In this document: in pieces, positions 54,842 through 64,000 of the stretch
How the letters are laid out: each line of letters opens with the position of its first letter
Position numbering within the stretch: the stretch's first letter is position 1
Origin: Stomoxys calcitrans
Lineage: Eukaryota > Arthropoda > Insecta > Diptera > Muscidae
Direction of reading: 5' to 3'
DNA: 64,000 bases
NCBI RefSeq assembly: GCF_963082655.1
Contig: NC_081554.1
Span: 40,756,354 to 40,820,353, forward strand
Made by a program: the position numbers and the translations under genes
The notes under the pieces: model-generated
Seen by the model: the letters and a program-made list of their open reading frames with translations, nothing else
Database searches by the model: none
Told to the model about the DNA's origin: nothing

Positions 54842-56559
54842 GTGCCATATACAGGGAAGCCAGCCAGTAATGAGGCTTGTTTATTTCAAGGCTGGTTTTT
54901 CTACTAAATCTTTAGTGCTTAGCGACGGAAGAAGAAAAACATTTGCAAGAATACAGACTCTGTGTCTCCCATTCCCCGTACCCTTGAGAAGTTGAAATCC
55001 CGTTATTCTTAGTCCACGAATCATTCGTCCACACACCCATAGTTCCTGGAAAAGAACCACGTCAAATCCACCTGCCATCAGGAGGACCATTAGTACCGCC
55101 GAAGCTGCCTTGCAATGATGGAGAATTATCTATAGAAACCGGACCATAGTCAGGATTCTGAACTTCTACCACTGTTGTGTTAGCCTCGTCTTCTGATTCC
55201 ACTAGGAGTTCATCTTCACAAGATTCGTTAGAACTTGTCATAATAAGCTTCCATACACATCCAGGGGCAGGTGAGAAAGATGTGGCACCACTCTTCCTCA
55301 GGACACTGGACATTTGCGGTGTGGACGATTCCTCCTCAGATGCTTCACTAACTACTGCTGTCGCGAAGTACTTTCTGAGTTCCGTGCTTCCCCGCTGGCG
55401 CACACCTTGAGCACAGTCCAACTTTGTGATCCACCCACACAGAGCTTGTCGGGTCCCGTTTCGATGCCATTCCTTCTGTCTCGATTGTGGCAGGGCAATT
55501 TTCAGTCTCCTGCAATTCGCCAGACTTTAGCGATGTGATCGATAGTTTCTCAGGCAAGTGTTCAGCAACAACTGCTAAGTCGTCTCCTGATTCCCCAACC
55601 CCACCGTTTCTATAGACCTTCAGTTTCAGCTTGTTGAATCCGTAAGATACAACCCCTTCAGACTTGTTGAGGTCTGCAAGACAGCCGTAGTTTAGTGCGA
55701 ATACTGGATGTCTCCGCTCACCATCAGCCTCATCCAATCTACCAATCTTCCAGTCGGTGATTACAAGATTGGGATTTCATTCCCTTAGTCTTCCAAGTAT
55801 GGATTCAGGATATGAGGGAATCCTTGGTATCCAAGCATGCGTCATTGGTCGAGAAGGAATATTTTTCCTCTTGACTAAATCTAGTGATGTACTTGGCCAG
55901 ATCTCACCTATCTTTTTTAGCGCACAACGATACATTTCTATATCTGCATCGTCACAAACTGTAGGAGAGCCAAAAAATTCCGCAAGGACATCGGCAGTTC
56001 ATTGACTATCCCACTCCAATTATTCCTAGTTATACAGCCCTGTTCTTTTCCCTTGTCGACAACTGTCGTCACCAAACTGTACCTAGCGACATTAGCTAAA
56101 GGTTCTTGGACCCATCTTACTATTGTTCGCCCTAGTTCTCTTAGACATGGGATGCCCTCCAGACGACTGCAGCTGACGGCTGACTGCGAATCTTGACGTG
56201 TAATCTTTGGGGTAGCCTGTACAGCGAGTCCCCGAGCCTAATTTAGGAAGTCTCTCTCCCTATTAGTGAGGGTCGTAGGATCATTCGCACCAAGCCTCTC
56301 AATAAACCTGAGAGCGATGCGTCTTCTAATATTTTAACCTCTTAAAGAGGTCTGCCGGGGAAGACTGATGGCCTATGCAAATTATAGGCATGCGAAGAAA
56401 GATTAGGGTAGGCCTTGTCCTTAAGGTTCGAACCAGGTGTCTTCGTCAAACGCCCCTGTTGACCAGTCGTCTCTCGGCTTCAGCAGTCGAGATTTTAGTA
56501 GCAGACAACATGCTACGGTCTGATACCACCACCGCAGCTGTTGGGTTCTTGGAGTCCAT
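54842..56559 (-). pseudogene. ORF1 and endonuclease start of R-4
   Basis: ORF1 begins with Met-Asp-Ser-Lys-Asn-Pro-Thr-Ala-Ala at 56559. Its later block (55737-55348) includes ALNYGCLADLNKSEGVVSYG, FNKLKLKVYRN and a Cys-containing end; an acidic/Ser stretch (MTSSNESCEDELLVESEDE) lies at about 55225. The endonuclease frame (55090-54881) reads FDVVLFQELWVCGRMIRGLR, where Gln-Glu-Leu-Trp is the catalytic Glu motif. Several frame changes occur; the endonuclease is cut after about 80 residues. Confidence 0.65.
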
Positions 56560-56700
56560 TTTAAGCCTACTCCCGGTCTCTAGATCTGCCGCTCCACTGG
56601 AAATAGACGCAAGTCATCAACCTCCTAAAGGATACCACTATCGTAGCTATCCTTGAGTGACTGAAATTTTTCTTCCAAAAATAATGACCTATTACGAGTT

Positions 56701-57564
56701 ACAGGAAAATTCTTGTGGAGCGGAATAACAAAACGTCCGCTCCACTCAACGGTTCAAGGGCGATTTTATTTGTTTCGTATTCATTCATATAGGATTATGC
56801 TCGCGGAAATGAGAAATGTCATTTTGTTATGGTGTTAAACAAAATTAGTTTATTAAAGGAAAAATAGGCTATTACGTGTTTGTAAATACAAAAAGAGTAC
56901 TTTTTAACAATTTTCGGTTTATAGAGCTCTTTTAAATGTTTGTGAATAAGGCTGTAAATGTGTGAAGGAAACTCTTAATGGACTAACAGACTATCGACTG
57001 GGAGCGTCAATTGCAATAAAATTTTTCAAAAGTGCCGCAAAATAGCGAAAATGTGTAGAGATGTGAGTTGTGTACGTAAATTTTATTGATTTATTTTTCC
57101 AATTTTTTTTTCATTTTTTTTTCATAGACATTATGGCACATATAATAGTGATATCTCAAACTAAGTTTTACGTATTGGCTAGATGAACATGTGATTCAGC
57201 AAAGTAGAAAGAGCCATATTAAGAAATTTTATAGCATGAGTAATTTTGGCGGATTTTTTGTTAAATTATCGATGTGTACGTAAATTTATTTGACTGACGG
57301 TATATGTAATATTATATAGGATCATTAAGCACACCAAGAACTTAAATATACACGTTGTCATTGGATAGTATGAATGTTAGTGGAAGGTTGTTCTTTTTGC
57401 GGCAGAAGTTGTATAAGTCTAGCAGTCTTTGTTTCGGAAAATGTTGATTGGAGATTCATTTCGTTTTTCCAGTAGTTCTTCCATTATTTGGGAGCTTTTG
57501 GGTATTCATTCAGAGCTTTGGATAGTTCTTCAAAATCGTTAGTGCGGAACAATTTACTACTCAA
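56701..57564. other. AT-rich stretch, no gene seen
   Basis: Left 80 bp may be R-4 5' untranslated sequence. Otherwise nothing recognised. Confidence 0.3.
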
Positions 57565-57690
57565 CTGATGATCAGCAATCCCATGGCAGCCGGTTGGACG
57601 TACCGGATTGACCCGAAGGATTCCGTTATCGGCAAGGACGGCCTCAGTGCACACAACACTGCTACCACCACAACAACTAATGATGAAATT
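57565..57690 (+). mobile_element. Possible retrotransposon 5' region scrap
   Basis: A GC-richer island (ATCCCATGGCAGCCGGTTGG ... TTGACCCGAAGGATTCCGTT ... CAACACTGCTACCACCACAA) that reads like a 5' region found in fly non-LTR elements. This is recalled rather than demonstrated; it occurs once here. Confidence 0.3.
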
Positions 57691-57823
57691 AATGAACAGA
57701 TTTTACTCAACCTGTTTCGGGTTTTAGGCATCAAAATAAATGCAAGATGAACTAGAATGGTTCCAGCGTGTAATGCAGATATTTGGGATCTGCTTAAACT
57801 TTACCAAAGGGATCTTACACCTC

Positions 57824-58108
57824 TCAGTGAAGTGGTGGGAAACTGTGATGGGTGATGGATGGAGTGTGGTGAAAGAGAAACTTCATGTCATCTCTCCAGC
57901 CCCATGTCTCCTTAAACTCAGTTTTACAATTGCTGCAGGTTACTTTCAATTCGTCATAATTGCTCTTCAAAACCTGCCCAAAGACGTACTCTATGTTTTG
58001 TGATTTTTTCGACACATGCAGCTCATCGCGTGAGGTGTTGGTGGACTGCGTTCTTAGACATCTATATATACTTTTTCTTGCTCCTGGGAGTTTGAGCCCT
58101 CACGGTGA
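57824..58108 (-). other. Minus-strand open frame with a Cys pair, unrecognised
   Basis: An open frame of about 92 residues includes LKSNYDELKVTCSNCKTEFK and ETWGWRDDMKFLFHH before a stop at 57824. The Cys-x-x-Cys and varied composition look more protein-like than most chance frames in this window, but no start with context, no splice-linked partner and no family were recognised. Confidence 0.2.
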
Positions 58109-58164
58109 GTCGGAAGTTCAGGTGACTCTCTCGATGTCAGAGGAGAAACTGTTTAGAAAAGAGT

Positions 58165-59195
58165 TCACATTGGTTTCTATACCATTTCGGATCATACTAT
58201 GGGTTAAAGGTTTAAAGGTCATAACAGAAGTCTTTGTACCAAATTTCAGTTAAATCAATTTTTAATTGAGGTCTCTACATGCTCAAGAAGTCAAATCCGG
58301 CAATCGATTTATATGAGAGCTATATCAGTTTATAGACCGAATCGGATCATGTTTAGCACAGACATTGAAAGTCGTTCTGTTACAACTTGTGCCAAATTTC
58401 AGCCAAATCAGATGAAAATTCAGGATTCTAAGCGCTCAAAAAGTTAAATCCGGGAATCGGTTTATATGGGGGCTATATCAGTTTATAGACCGACTTGGAT
58501 TATACACAAATGTTGAAAATCATAACAAAAGTTCTTGCACCAAATCGAATGAAAATGGAGGCCTCTTAGGGCTCAAGAAGCAGAAACTTGGGATAGGTTT
58601 ATGTGTGGTCTACGCCCAAATCTGAAGCGATATGAGCCATTTTAAATTCCGAGCGGCCTATATCGACAAGAAGTATAGGTGCAGTATATTTTTGATCGTA
58701 CAAGCGCTATCGTGATTTCGTCAAACGGACGGGCATGACTAGATAAACTCTGAACTTAAAGAACAAGATATAGAAGGCCACCGTAGCTCGGAGGTTAGCA
58801 TGCCCGCTTATGACGCTGAACATCTGGGTTCGAATCTTGAAGGGGCCATCAGACAAAATTTCAGCGCTAGTTTTCCCCTTCTGATGCTGGCAATATTTGT
58901 GAGGTACCATGCAATGTAAAACTTTTCTCCAAAGAGATGTCGCACTGCGCACACGCCGTTCGGACTCGGCTATAAAAAGGAGGCCCCTTATCATTGAGCT
59001 TAAACTTGAATCGGACTGCAGTCACTGATATGTGAGAAGTTTGTCCTTGTTCCTTAGTGGAATGTTCATGGGCAAAATTTGCATTTGCAAAATTTGCTAT
59101 ATGCAATTAGGGTCTTAGATAAAAATTTCGAGGTGTTGCAAACGGAACGACTAGATTAGTACACCCCTCATCCTATTGTGGTGTAATTAAAAAAG
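58165..59195 (-). mobile_element. DLE-A copy 20, with SINE inside
   Basis: Three core units (ATCGGTTTATATGGGGGCTA, TATCAGTTTATAGACCGA), a short GTCAAACGGACGGGCATG seed, then the end module split by the SINE at 58774-59097 and finishing CCCCTCATCCTATTGTGGTG near 59185. Confidence 0.8.
58774..59097 (+). mobile_element. tRNA-derived SINE inside DLE copy 20
   Basis: Full-length copy with head AAGGCCACCGTAGCTCGGAG, B box GGTTCGAATCT (last base changed) and a tail TTTGCATTTGCAAAATTTGC. Confidence 0.85.
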
Positions 59196-59807
59196 AACAA
59201 TGGATAAGAATCGCTAAACTATTGGCACTTAACAGGTTATGAACCGATTCGAAACATATGTAATTGCAAAAACTAGGTAAGCACATGTCATTACACACTG
59301 ACATACCAGTAACCAAATTCTTTTTACTCGTAGGAATACCCAATAATGGGTTACTTATAATGAGTTAAATAATTACTTATTGGTAATGAGAAGTTAAAGA
59401 ATACCGAAAAACTAAAATGAAATGATTTCAATAAATTATATTCTATTAAAAGTCGTTATTTTTGAAAAGTAAGTATTACTGAATCGGAGTCATTATTTTG
59501 AGTGATTCAGTAGATTTGAAAGTAATTCATTATATTGCAACATTTAGTATGTTTGCGGGTATGCCATTAATTTAAAGCAATAATTATTTTTACATCGAAT
59601 CTATTATTTTCCATATTTCGGTACTTTTAGAGGTATGTCTTCATTTTTAACACTTCTGTATTTGTACAAAGAATTCATTATTTATCATCTGGTGGTATGT
59701 TTACTCTGAAGCACTTTCCTTGAAGGTCATGCCCTTTTGTACTAGTAAGTGGTTTGTTTCGGTTTACCCACTGACTTATCTGGTAGTATGACGTTTTGCT
59801 AGGTGGT
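59196..59807. other. Stretch between DLE copies, mostly unassigned
   Basis: Begins with about 60 bp of DLE 3'-half sequence (ATGAACCGATTCGAAACATA near 59240), then AT-rich unique sequence. No gene. Confidence 0.35.
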
Positions 59808-60672
59808 TTGGATGTTGTAGACCATGGTAGAAGTTATAATGTAAAATTTGCAAAGAGGCTCAGGATATAAAATCGGGAGATCTGTTTTTTTTAGGAGTTA
59901 TATCGGGTTATGGACCAATTCAGACCATATTTGGCACGTAGATTGAAGGCCATAGGAGAATTGGTTGTACAAAATTTCTGCCAAATCGGATAAGAGTTGC
60001 AACCCTTAGAGGTTCATAAAATATAATCGGGAGACGGTATATAGGAGGTCACCGTGGCGCAGTGGTTAGCATGTCCGTCTATGACGCCGAACGACTGGGT
60101 TCAAATCCTGGCATGAACATCTGAAAATTTTTTAGCGCTGGTTGTACCCTTACCAATGTTGGTTATATATGTGAGGTATCCTGCCATGTTATAATTTCTC
60201 TACCAAGTAGTGACGCTATGCGGCACTCCGTTCAGACTCGGCATAATAAAAGAGGCACTTATCAGTGAGCCTAACTTTAATTGGACTGTACTCATTGATA
60301 TGAGAGAAGTATTCCCCGTTCCTTAATGGATTATTCTTGGGAAATTTATAATTTAGTTGGGCCGTTTGGGACCATTTTTGGGACATTCAAAATTTTAGCA
60401 AAATCGGATAATAATTGCGCACTCTAAAGACTATAAAAGTCAAATCGGGAGATAAGTTTTAATGGCAGCTCTATGAAAACATGAACCGATTTATCCCATT
60501 TACAATTCCAACTGGCCTGCATCAACAAGAAGTGAAGCTTAACTCCTTCGAAAGTTAGAGTTCTTTCGACAGACACAGCTCAATAGACTTAGAATGTCAA
60601 GACGATCACAAAAATATGTATTTTGTTGGATCTCATAACATTACTTGGTTAAGTTATAAACGGAATGACTCA
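59808..60672 (-). mobile_element. DLE-A copy 21, with SINE inside
   Basis: Core units either side of the SINE at 60044-60347, then CTTCGAAAGTTAGAGTTCTT, a much reduced seed (TCGACAGACACAGCTCAAT) and AAACGGAATGACT, where the R-5 fragment begins. The last 50 bp of the module are missing. Confidence 0.75.
60044..60347 (+). mobile_element. tRNA-derived SINE inside DLE copy 21
   Basis: Head GAGGTCACCGTGGCGCAGTG, B-box GGTTCAAATCC, body and tail present. Closest to the copy at 28006 in its body (ACCAAGTAGTGACGC). Confidence 0.85.
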
Positions 60673-60800
60673 CTTAGACGTTTCCGTCCATTGTGATACC
60701 ACAGGAACAGAAGTAAGAAGATGCCTTCCTAGTTCCTACCGTTGAACCATCCAGATCGTTTTTAAAAGCCCAATAACTTGCGAATGTTCACACCCGCTAA
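60673..60800 (-). mobile_element. I-like retrotransposon 3' end fragment R-5
   Basis: Matches 54030-54140 of R-4 (CACTTAGACGTTTCCGTCCA, TGTGATACCACAGGAACAGA, CCATCCAGATCG), only the last about 130 bp of the element. Confidence 0.75.
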
Positions 60801-61816
60801 ATTTATTACTATGGCGTAACAACGGAAAATAATCAATCACGATCTAAACGTATTTTGCCCCATAGCTTACTTTGCTAGTTAGCATACGAATTAGAAACAA
60901 CAGTAGAATTTATTAGTAATAGGGCAATAAAATTGAAGTGTTCCATCTTTTTAAGTGTTTTGGCTGTTCACACTCTCCTTCGTCGACCATAATTTAATAA
61001 GTTTTGCCAATACACGGCCCTGATGATAAGCACCGTTTAAACAGAAGTTGAAAGTGTGATAAAAGTTATAAAATTCCAAATTAAACATATGTTTGTTATT
61101 AAGGTGTGTATATACTTGAAAAAGTCATATCATGGTACTCGATTGTAATGGGAAAAATACTGATCTAGACAATAGCTTAGTAGGTTAAGAATATTTACGA
61201 CGATTTTCTTAAAAATTATGAAGTAGAAATTATTTCTAAGCTCTTTCAATTAGTACTTTTCAATTAATTATTGGTAATTGTCCAGACGAAATGGCTGCGC
61301 CAACAAATTGAAATTTTGCATGATGGTATTTACTCTGGGCAAGTAGGTGTGAGTGACATAAGGCTGCTGTACAGTTCTGTAGATTAGTTTAAGGCAGCGA
61401 GAAACAAAATGAAAATATGACTGTGCTATGAATGAAATACTCTCTTAAGTTTTTTAATTCACAAATCTTGTTTGATTGAATGATTGGTGTTTTGCAAAAA
61501 TAATCATAAAGTAAGAAAATTTTAATAGTTTTTATACCTTCCAATCGTTTTTTCAATAAAAATCATTGTTTTCAAAATAAAAACAGAAATGCGATGCAGG
61601 AACCCCTTTCAGCATCTCCATTTGTTGCTGTCTCAACAACAACTGAAACAAAGAGAAGAATAGTACGTGTGACTTGCCATCAACACTATTGTAAAGGGCT
61701 GGACATCGCTGGTAGAAGTATAGATCAACAAATCATATGTATATATAAAGGAAATAAGAAATGTTAATTATAACAACTTAGGTCGCAGAATGAGAATATG
61801 AGGGTACACTAATGTA
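60801..61816. other. Unique AT-rich stretch, no gene seen
   Basis: No recognised feature. Confidence 0.3.
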
Positions 61817-62048
61817 CAGGGTGGCTGATGAATATTGCTACAATGATGAATATTGCTACATTTTTTTTTCGGTGTATGGAATACATTTTTCTTTTATTCA
61901 TGTTAAATTAAATTATTAAATTAATTATTAAATTATTATTAATTAAATTAATTAATTAATTAATTAAATTAATTATTAAATTATTATTATTAAATAGAAA
62001 AAAAGTTATTACATTTTTTTTTGGTAGCGGCTTTCATCAGCCACCCTG
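61817..62048. mobile_element. 232-bp MITE with 16-bp perfect inverted repeats
   Basis: CAGGGTGGCTGATGAA at 61817-61832 and its exact complement at 62033-62048, flanked by TA on both sides. The interior is almost pure A/T with an ATTAATTAATTAATTA run; GATGAATATTGCTACA is duplicated near the left end. Confidence 0.88.
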
Positions 62049-62836
62049 TAGAAATAACGGCAGAAATGTATTGTTTATTCTAAGTGATTCTCAGATAATA
62101 TCCTTAGATAATAAGCCTTGCATAGTTTGTAGGAATTTTAGTATGTATATGTGAAGAAAATTTGCATATGTTTTTATCAATATAGACGCTTGCGAAACAT
62201 TCGATTATACAACAAATTTTCATATTCTGACACAAGTCAATGTACTTGCCGCTTTGGTTTTTTTTATACAAAAATTTTGAAACCAAAATGACAAGCTAAA
62301 ATGTAGATGGTATCTTTTTTGCTCTTCCCCTTTTCGATTTATCACAATTTTCATTATCTTTTGGGCCTAATCTTGACACAATTTAAATGAGAACGATTGA
62401 TGGGGCTTATAGCATCGGAATGTATGCTTTATCACTTGTTGCACGTATTCAGGGAAAAACGTTTCCATTTCCACCGTTGCGGTACACACACGGCCTAGTT
62501 TAGCCCATTTACAGAAAATATGTTACATTTGAACTCGTACACACTGAAAAATAATGATAACAGATGTTATTACTTGAGAGGTACTCAAAAGGAAGGTCCA
62601 ATAATGATAATTAAAATGACATAAAATTGGCATATTTAATACACCACAGAGATTTATTGGTCTGTAGCTGAAATAATTTATGAGAGCCGAATGGGAATAG
62701 CAATTTTTACTACAATAATTAGTACATGAGTCAACATTTTCAGAGCAATCAACAAGTGACACTCTTGACACTTGAACGAAATATAAGATACTTTAAGTCT
62801 GTGATATTAGCTTAAAGTTAAAAAGTATATTTGTAC
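62049..62836. other. AT-rich stretch, no gene seen
   Basis: Open frames at 62104 and 62523 (minus) are AT-driven and without family resemblance. Confidence 0.3.
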
Positions 62837-64000
62837 TAGCTGAACCCGGACCGCTCCGCTGCGCCTTCTTTTACCTTATATTTGGAACAAAGCTATCCTT
62901 TGAATGTTTATTTTCGGCAATTAAAGAGATTTTAGTGACATACCATGCTACGAAAATGGTATATATGTCACTTGACTAACAGTATAACAATAGAAATGCC
63001 TTTATTTCAATCCAGTAAAATCTTTATCGAAGGTTATAAAAGTTAGGATGTTAGATGTACTCCATTTTTGAAAGACTTTATTTGAGCCCGATATTCTCAT
63101 GGAGATCTTGGGAGTGGAAAGGCCCCCTGGGTATTGCTTGGTGGATTTAGAGGTTAGTGTGAGCCTATAGAAACCTGGTCCCGAAAGTGGGTATTAATTC
63201 TACTCAGTGACTTGAATATATATCAGATTCGTATTCTACTCTACTCTACTCTACTCTACTCTACTCTACTCTACTCTACTCTACTCTACTCTACTCTACT
63301 ACTAAAATTCTTTTTATTTCAGCTCCATATTGCAATGGTCTAATACGTCCAATTAGGGGTGTTATGGGGTTGGGGTGGCCCTATAAACACTTTTTCCCGA
63401 ATGTTGAAATTCGTGCTGTACTCCCAAATACCTTTCCTTTGAGCCCCATATTGACATGGCCGGTAAATATGTATGTCCGAGTTAGGAGACTTTTTAAGGA
63501 TAGGGTGATTCCCCCGTACACAGCCCTGAAAAAACTCAGCAAAATTCGATATCGTTTTCTAATCTCAAATATCTTTCAAAGTCAGCACATATGTCCAGTT
63601 TTGGAGGTGGGTTGTAAGAAACTATTAACATGGAACTCTACTCCCTTTGAGCCCCAAATTGTCATGGTGAGCAAATACATGGGGGTTGTTATAGGGGTGG
63701 GACGCCCCCTAAACAATTGGTGCCGAATGTTGATTTCAGATTCGTGCTCTACTCCCAAATATCTTTCATTTTAGCCCAATGTTTTCTTAGTCGCCAAACA
63801 TGTCCGTTTTGGGGGATGAAGTGGCCTCTTAGTATCTTGGCCTTGGCCCTGAAAATATATATCGGATTCGTGTTGTACTCTTAAATGCTTATTATTGGAG
63901 CCCCATATTGCCATGGCCAGTAAATAAATCCTTCTCGGAGGAGGGGGTGTTTTGCGGAAGGGGTGGACCCACAGACACTTGGTCCCGAAAGTGGGTATCA
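62837..64000 (+). mobile_element. KR repeat copy 4, runs off the window
   Basis: It starts ACTAGCTGAACCCGGACCGC as in copy 3 and continues with at least six units (CATTTTAGCCCAATG, CATATTGCCATGGCCAGTAA, GTGGACCCACAGACACTTGG). The 3' end lies beyond the right edge. Confidence 0.75.
63235..63302. repeat. (CTCTA)n microsatellite inside a KR unit
   Basis: About 13-14 uninterrupted copies of CTCTA. It replaces the normal KR phrase TTCTACTCCCAAATACC, so it grew from the TCTACTC word of the unit. Confidence 0.95.

Larger units (their letters stand above)
53985..56700 (-). mobile_element. I-like non-LTR retrotransposon R-4, internally deleted
   Basis: On the minus strand: ORF1 (56559 to about 55110), endonuclease start (about 55090-54880), then directly RNase H (54775-54554), Cys/His end (about 54450-54090) and a 3' end CACTTAAACCTAACC with extra ACCTAACC-like bases. 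The whole RT is missing. It is most like R-2 at the 3' end, while its ORF1 start resembles R-1 and R-3. Confidence 0.8.

Noticed and set aside
59250..59790. Possible inverted repeats around GTCATTACACACTGACATA
   Set aside because: The two candidate ends match too poorly to call an element.
63364..63774. 136-residue plus-strand frame
   Set aside because: It is KR unit translation; other KR copies do not keep the frame.

Overview
This window looks like nuclear DNA from a higher fly, most likely a muscid or other calyptrate (Musca/Stomoxys-like). The evidence is a spliced Ly-6 gene with short introns, an intact eukaryotic tRNA-Cys, insect-type non-LTR retrotransposons (I-like with RNase H, Jockey-like, RTE-like), mariner relatives with TA target duplications, a tRNA-derived SINE, and an abundant repeat whose end module resembles Drosophila DINE-1/INE-1. 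The species call is inference. No bacterial feature is present. Only two things look like functional host genes: the 3' exons of a Ly-6-type surface protein at 23963-24948 (+) and a tRNA-Cys(GCA) at 29161-29232 (-).

The dominant component, by eye about a third of the window, is a DINE-1-like family called DLE here. Strand is given in the DINE-1 sense: a TATACCC...GGGTATACTA module first, then a CCGTCTGTC microsatellite seed, a core of tandem units of about 153 bp, and last a hairpin near TTCGGCCGGGCCGAA ending in ACTTGTT. Three core subfamilies share these ends: DLE-A (most copies), DLE-B (25.7-27.6 and 30.3-32.2 kb) and DLE-C (23.3-23.9 and 43.8-44.7 kb). A second, unrelated family (called KR) has units of about 130 bp and occupies 4.9-6.3, 34.1-34.8, 45.8-47.7 and 62.8-64.0 kb. 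A tRNA-derived SINE occurs about eleven times, often inside DLE copies.

Layout: 0-3.1 kb is a decayed I-like retrotransposon (R-1) with an amplified ORF1 tail and a mariner fragment. 3.8-4.7 kb is a diverged satellite. 4.9-6.3 kb is KR. 7.7-9.0 kb is a Jockey remnant (-). 10.0-15.8 kb is DLE with a retrotransposon inserted with a target duplication. 17.2-23.2 kb is DLE ending in a 730-bp GGAC-type microsatellite. 24-25 kb is the Ly-6 gene. 25.7-33.6 kb is DLE-B, SINEs and the tRNA. 34-37 kb is an RTE element inside KR. 37.2-42.5 kb is a nest of DLE, SINE, MITE and a second RTE copy. 43.4-48.5 kb holds RTE, DLE-C and KR pieces. 48.5-52.4 kb is a mariner and the most complete I-like element (R-3, with YADD). 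54-56.7 kb is another I-like element (-) (R-4). 58-60.8 kb is DLE plus SINE. 61.8-62.05 kb is a MITE. KR runs off the right edge.

The autonomous-type elements seen here are all broken by frameshifts, stops or deletions, so nothing here is predicted to be mobile by itself. The nesting order gives relative ages: RTE, then DLE, then SINE at 39.5-42.4 kb; KR, then mariner MITE and RTE at 34-37 kb; DLE, then I-like retrotransposon at 10-12 kb. Coordinates of repeat copies are read by eye and are uncertain by tens of bases at eroded ends.
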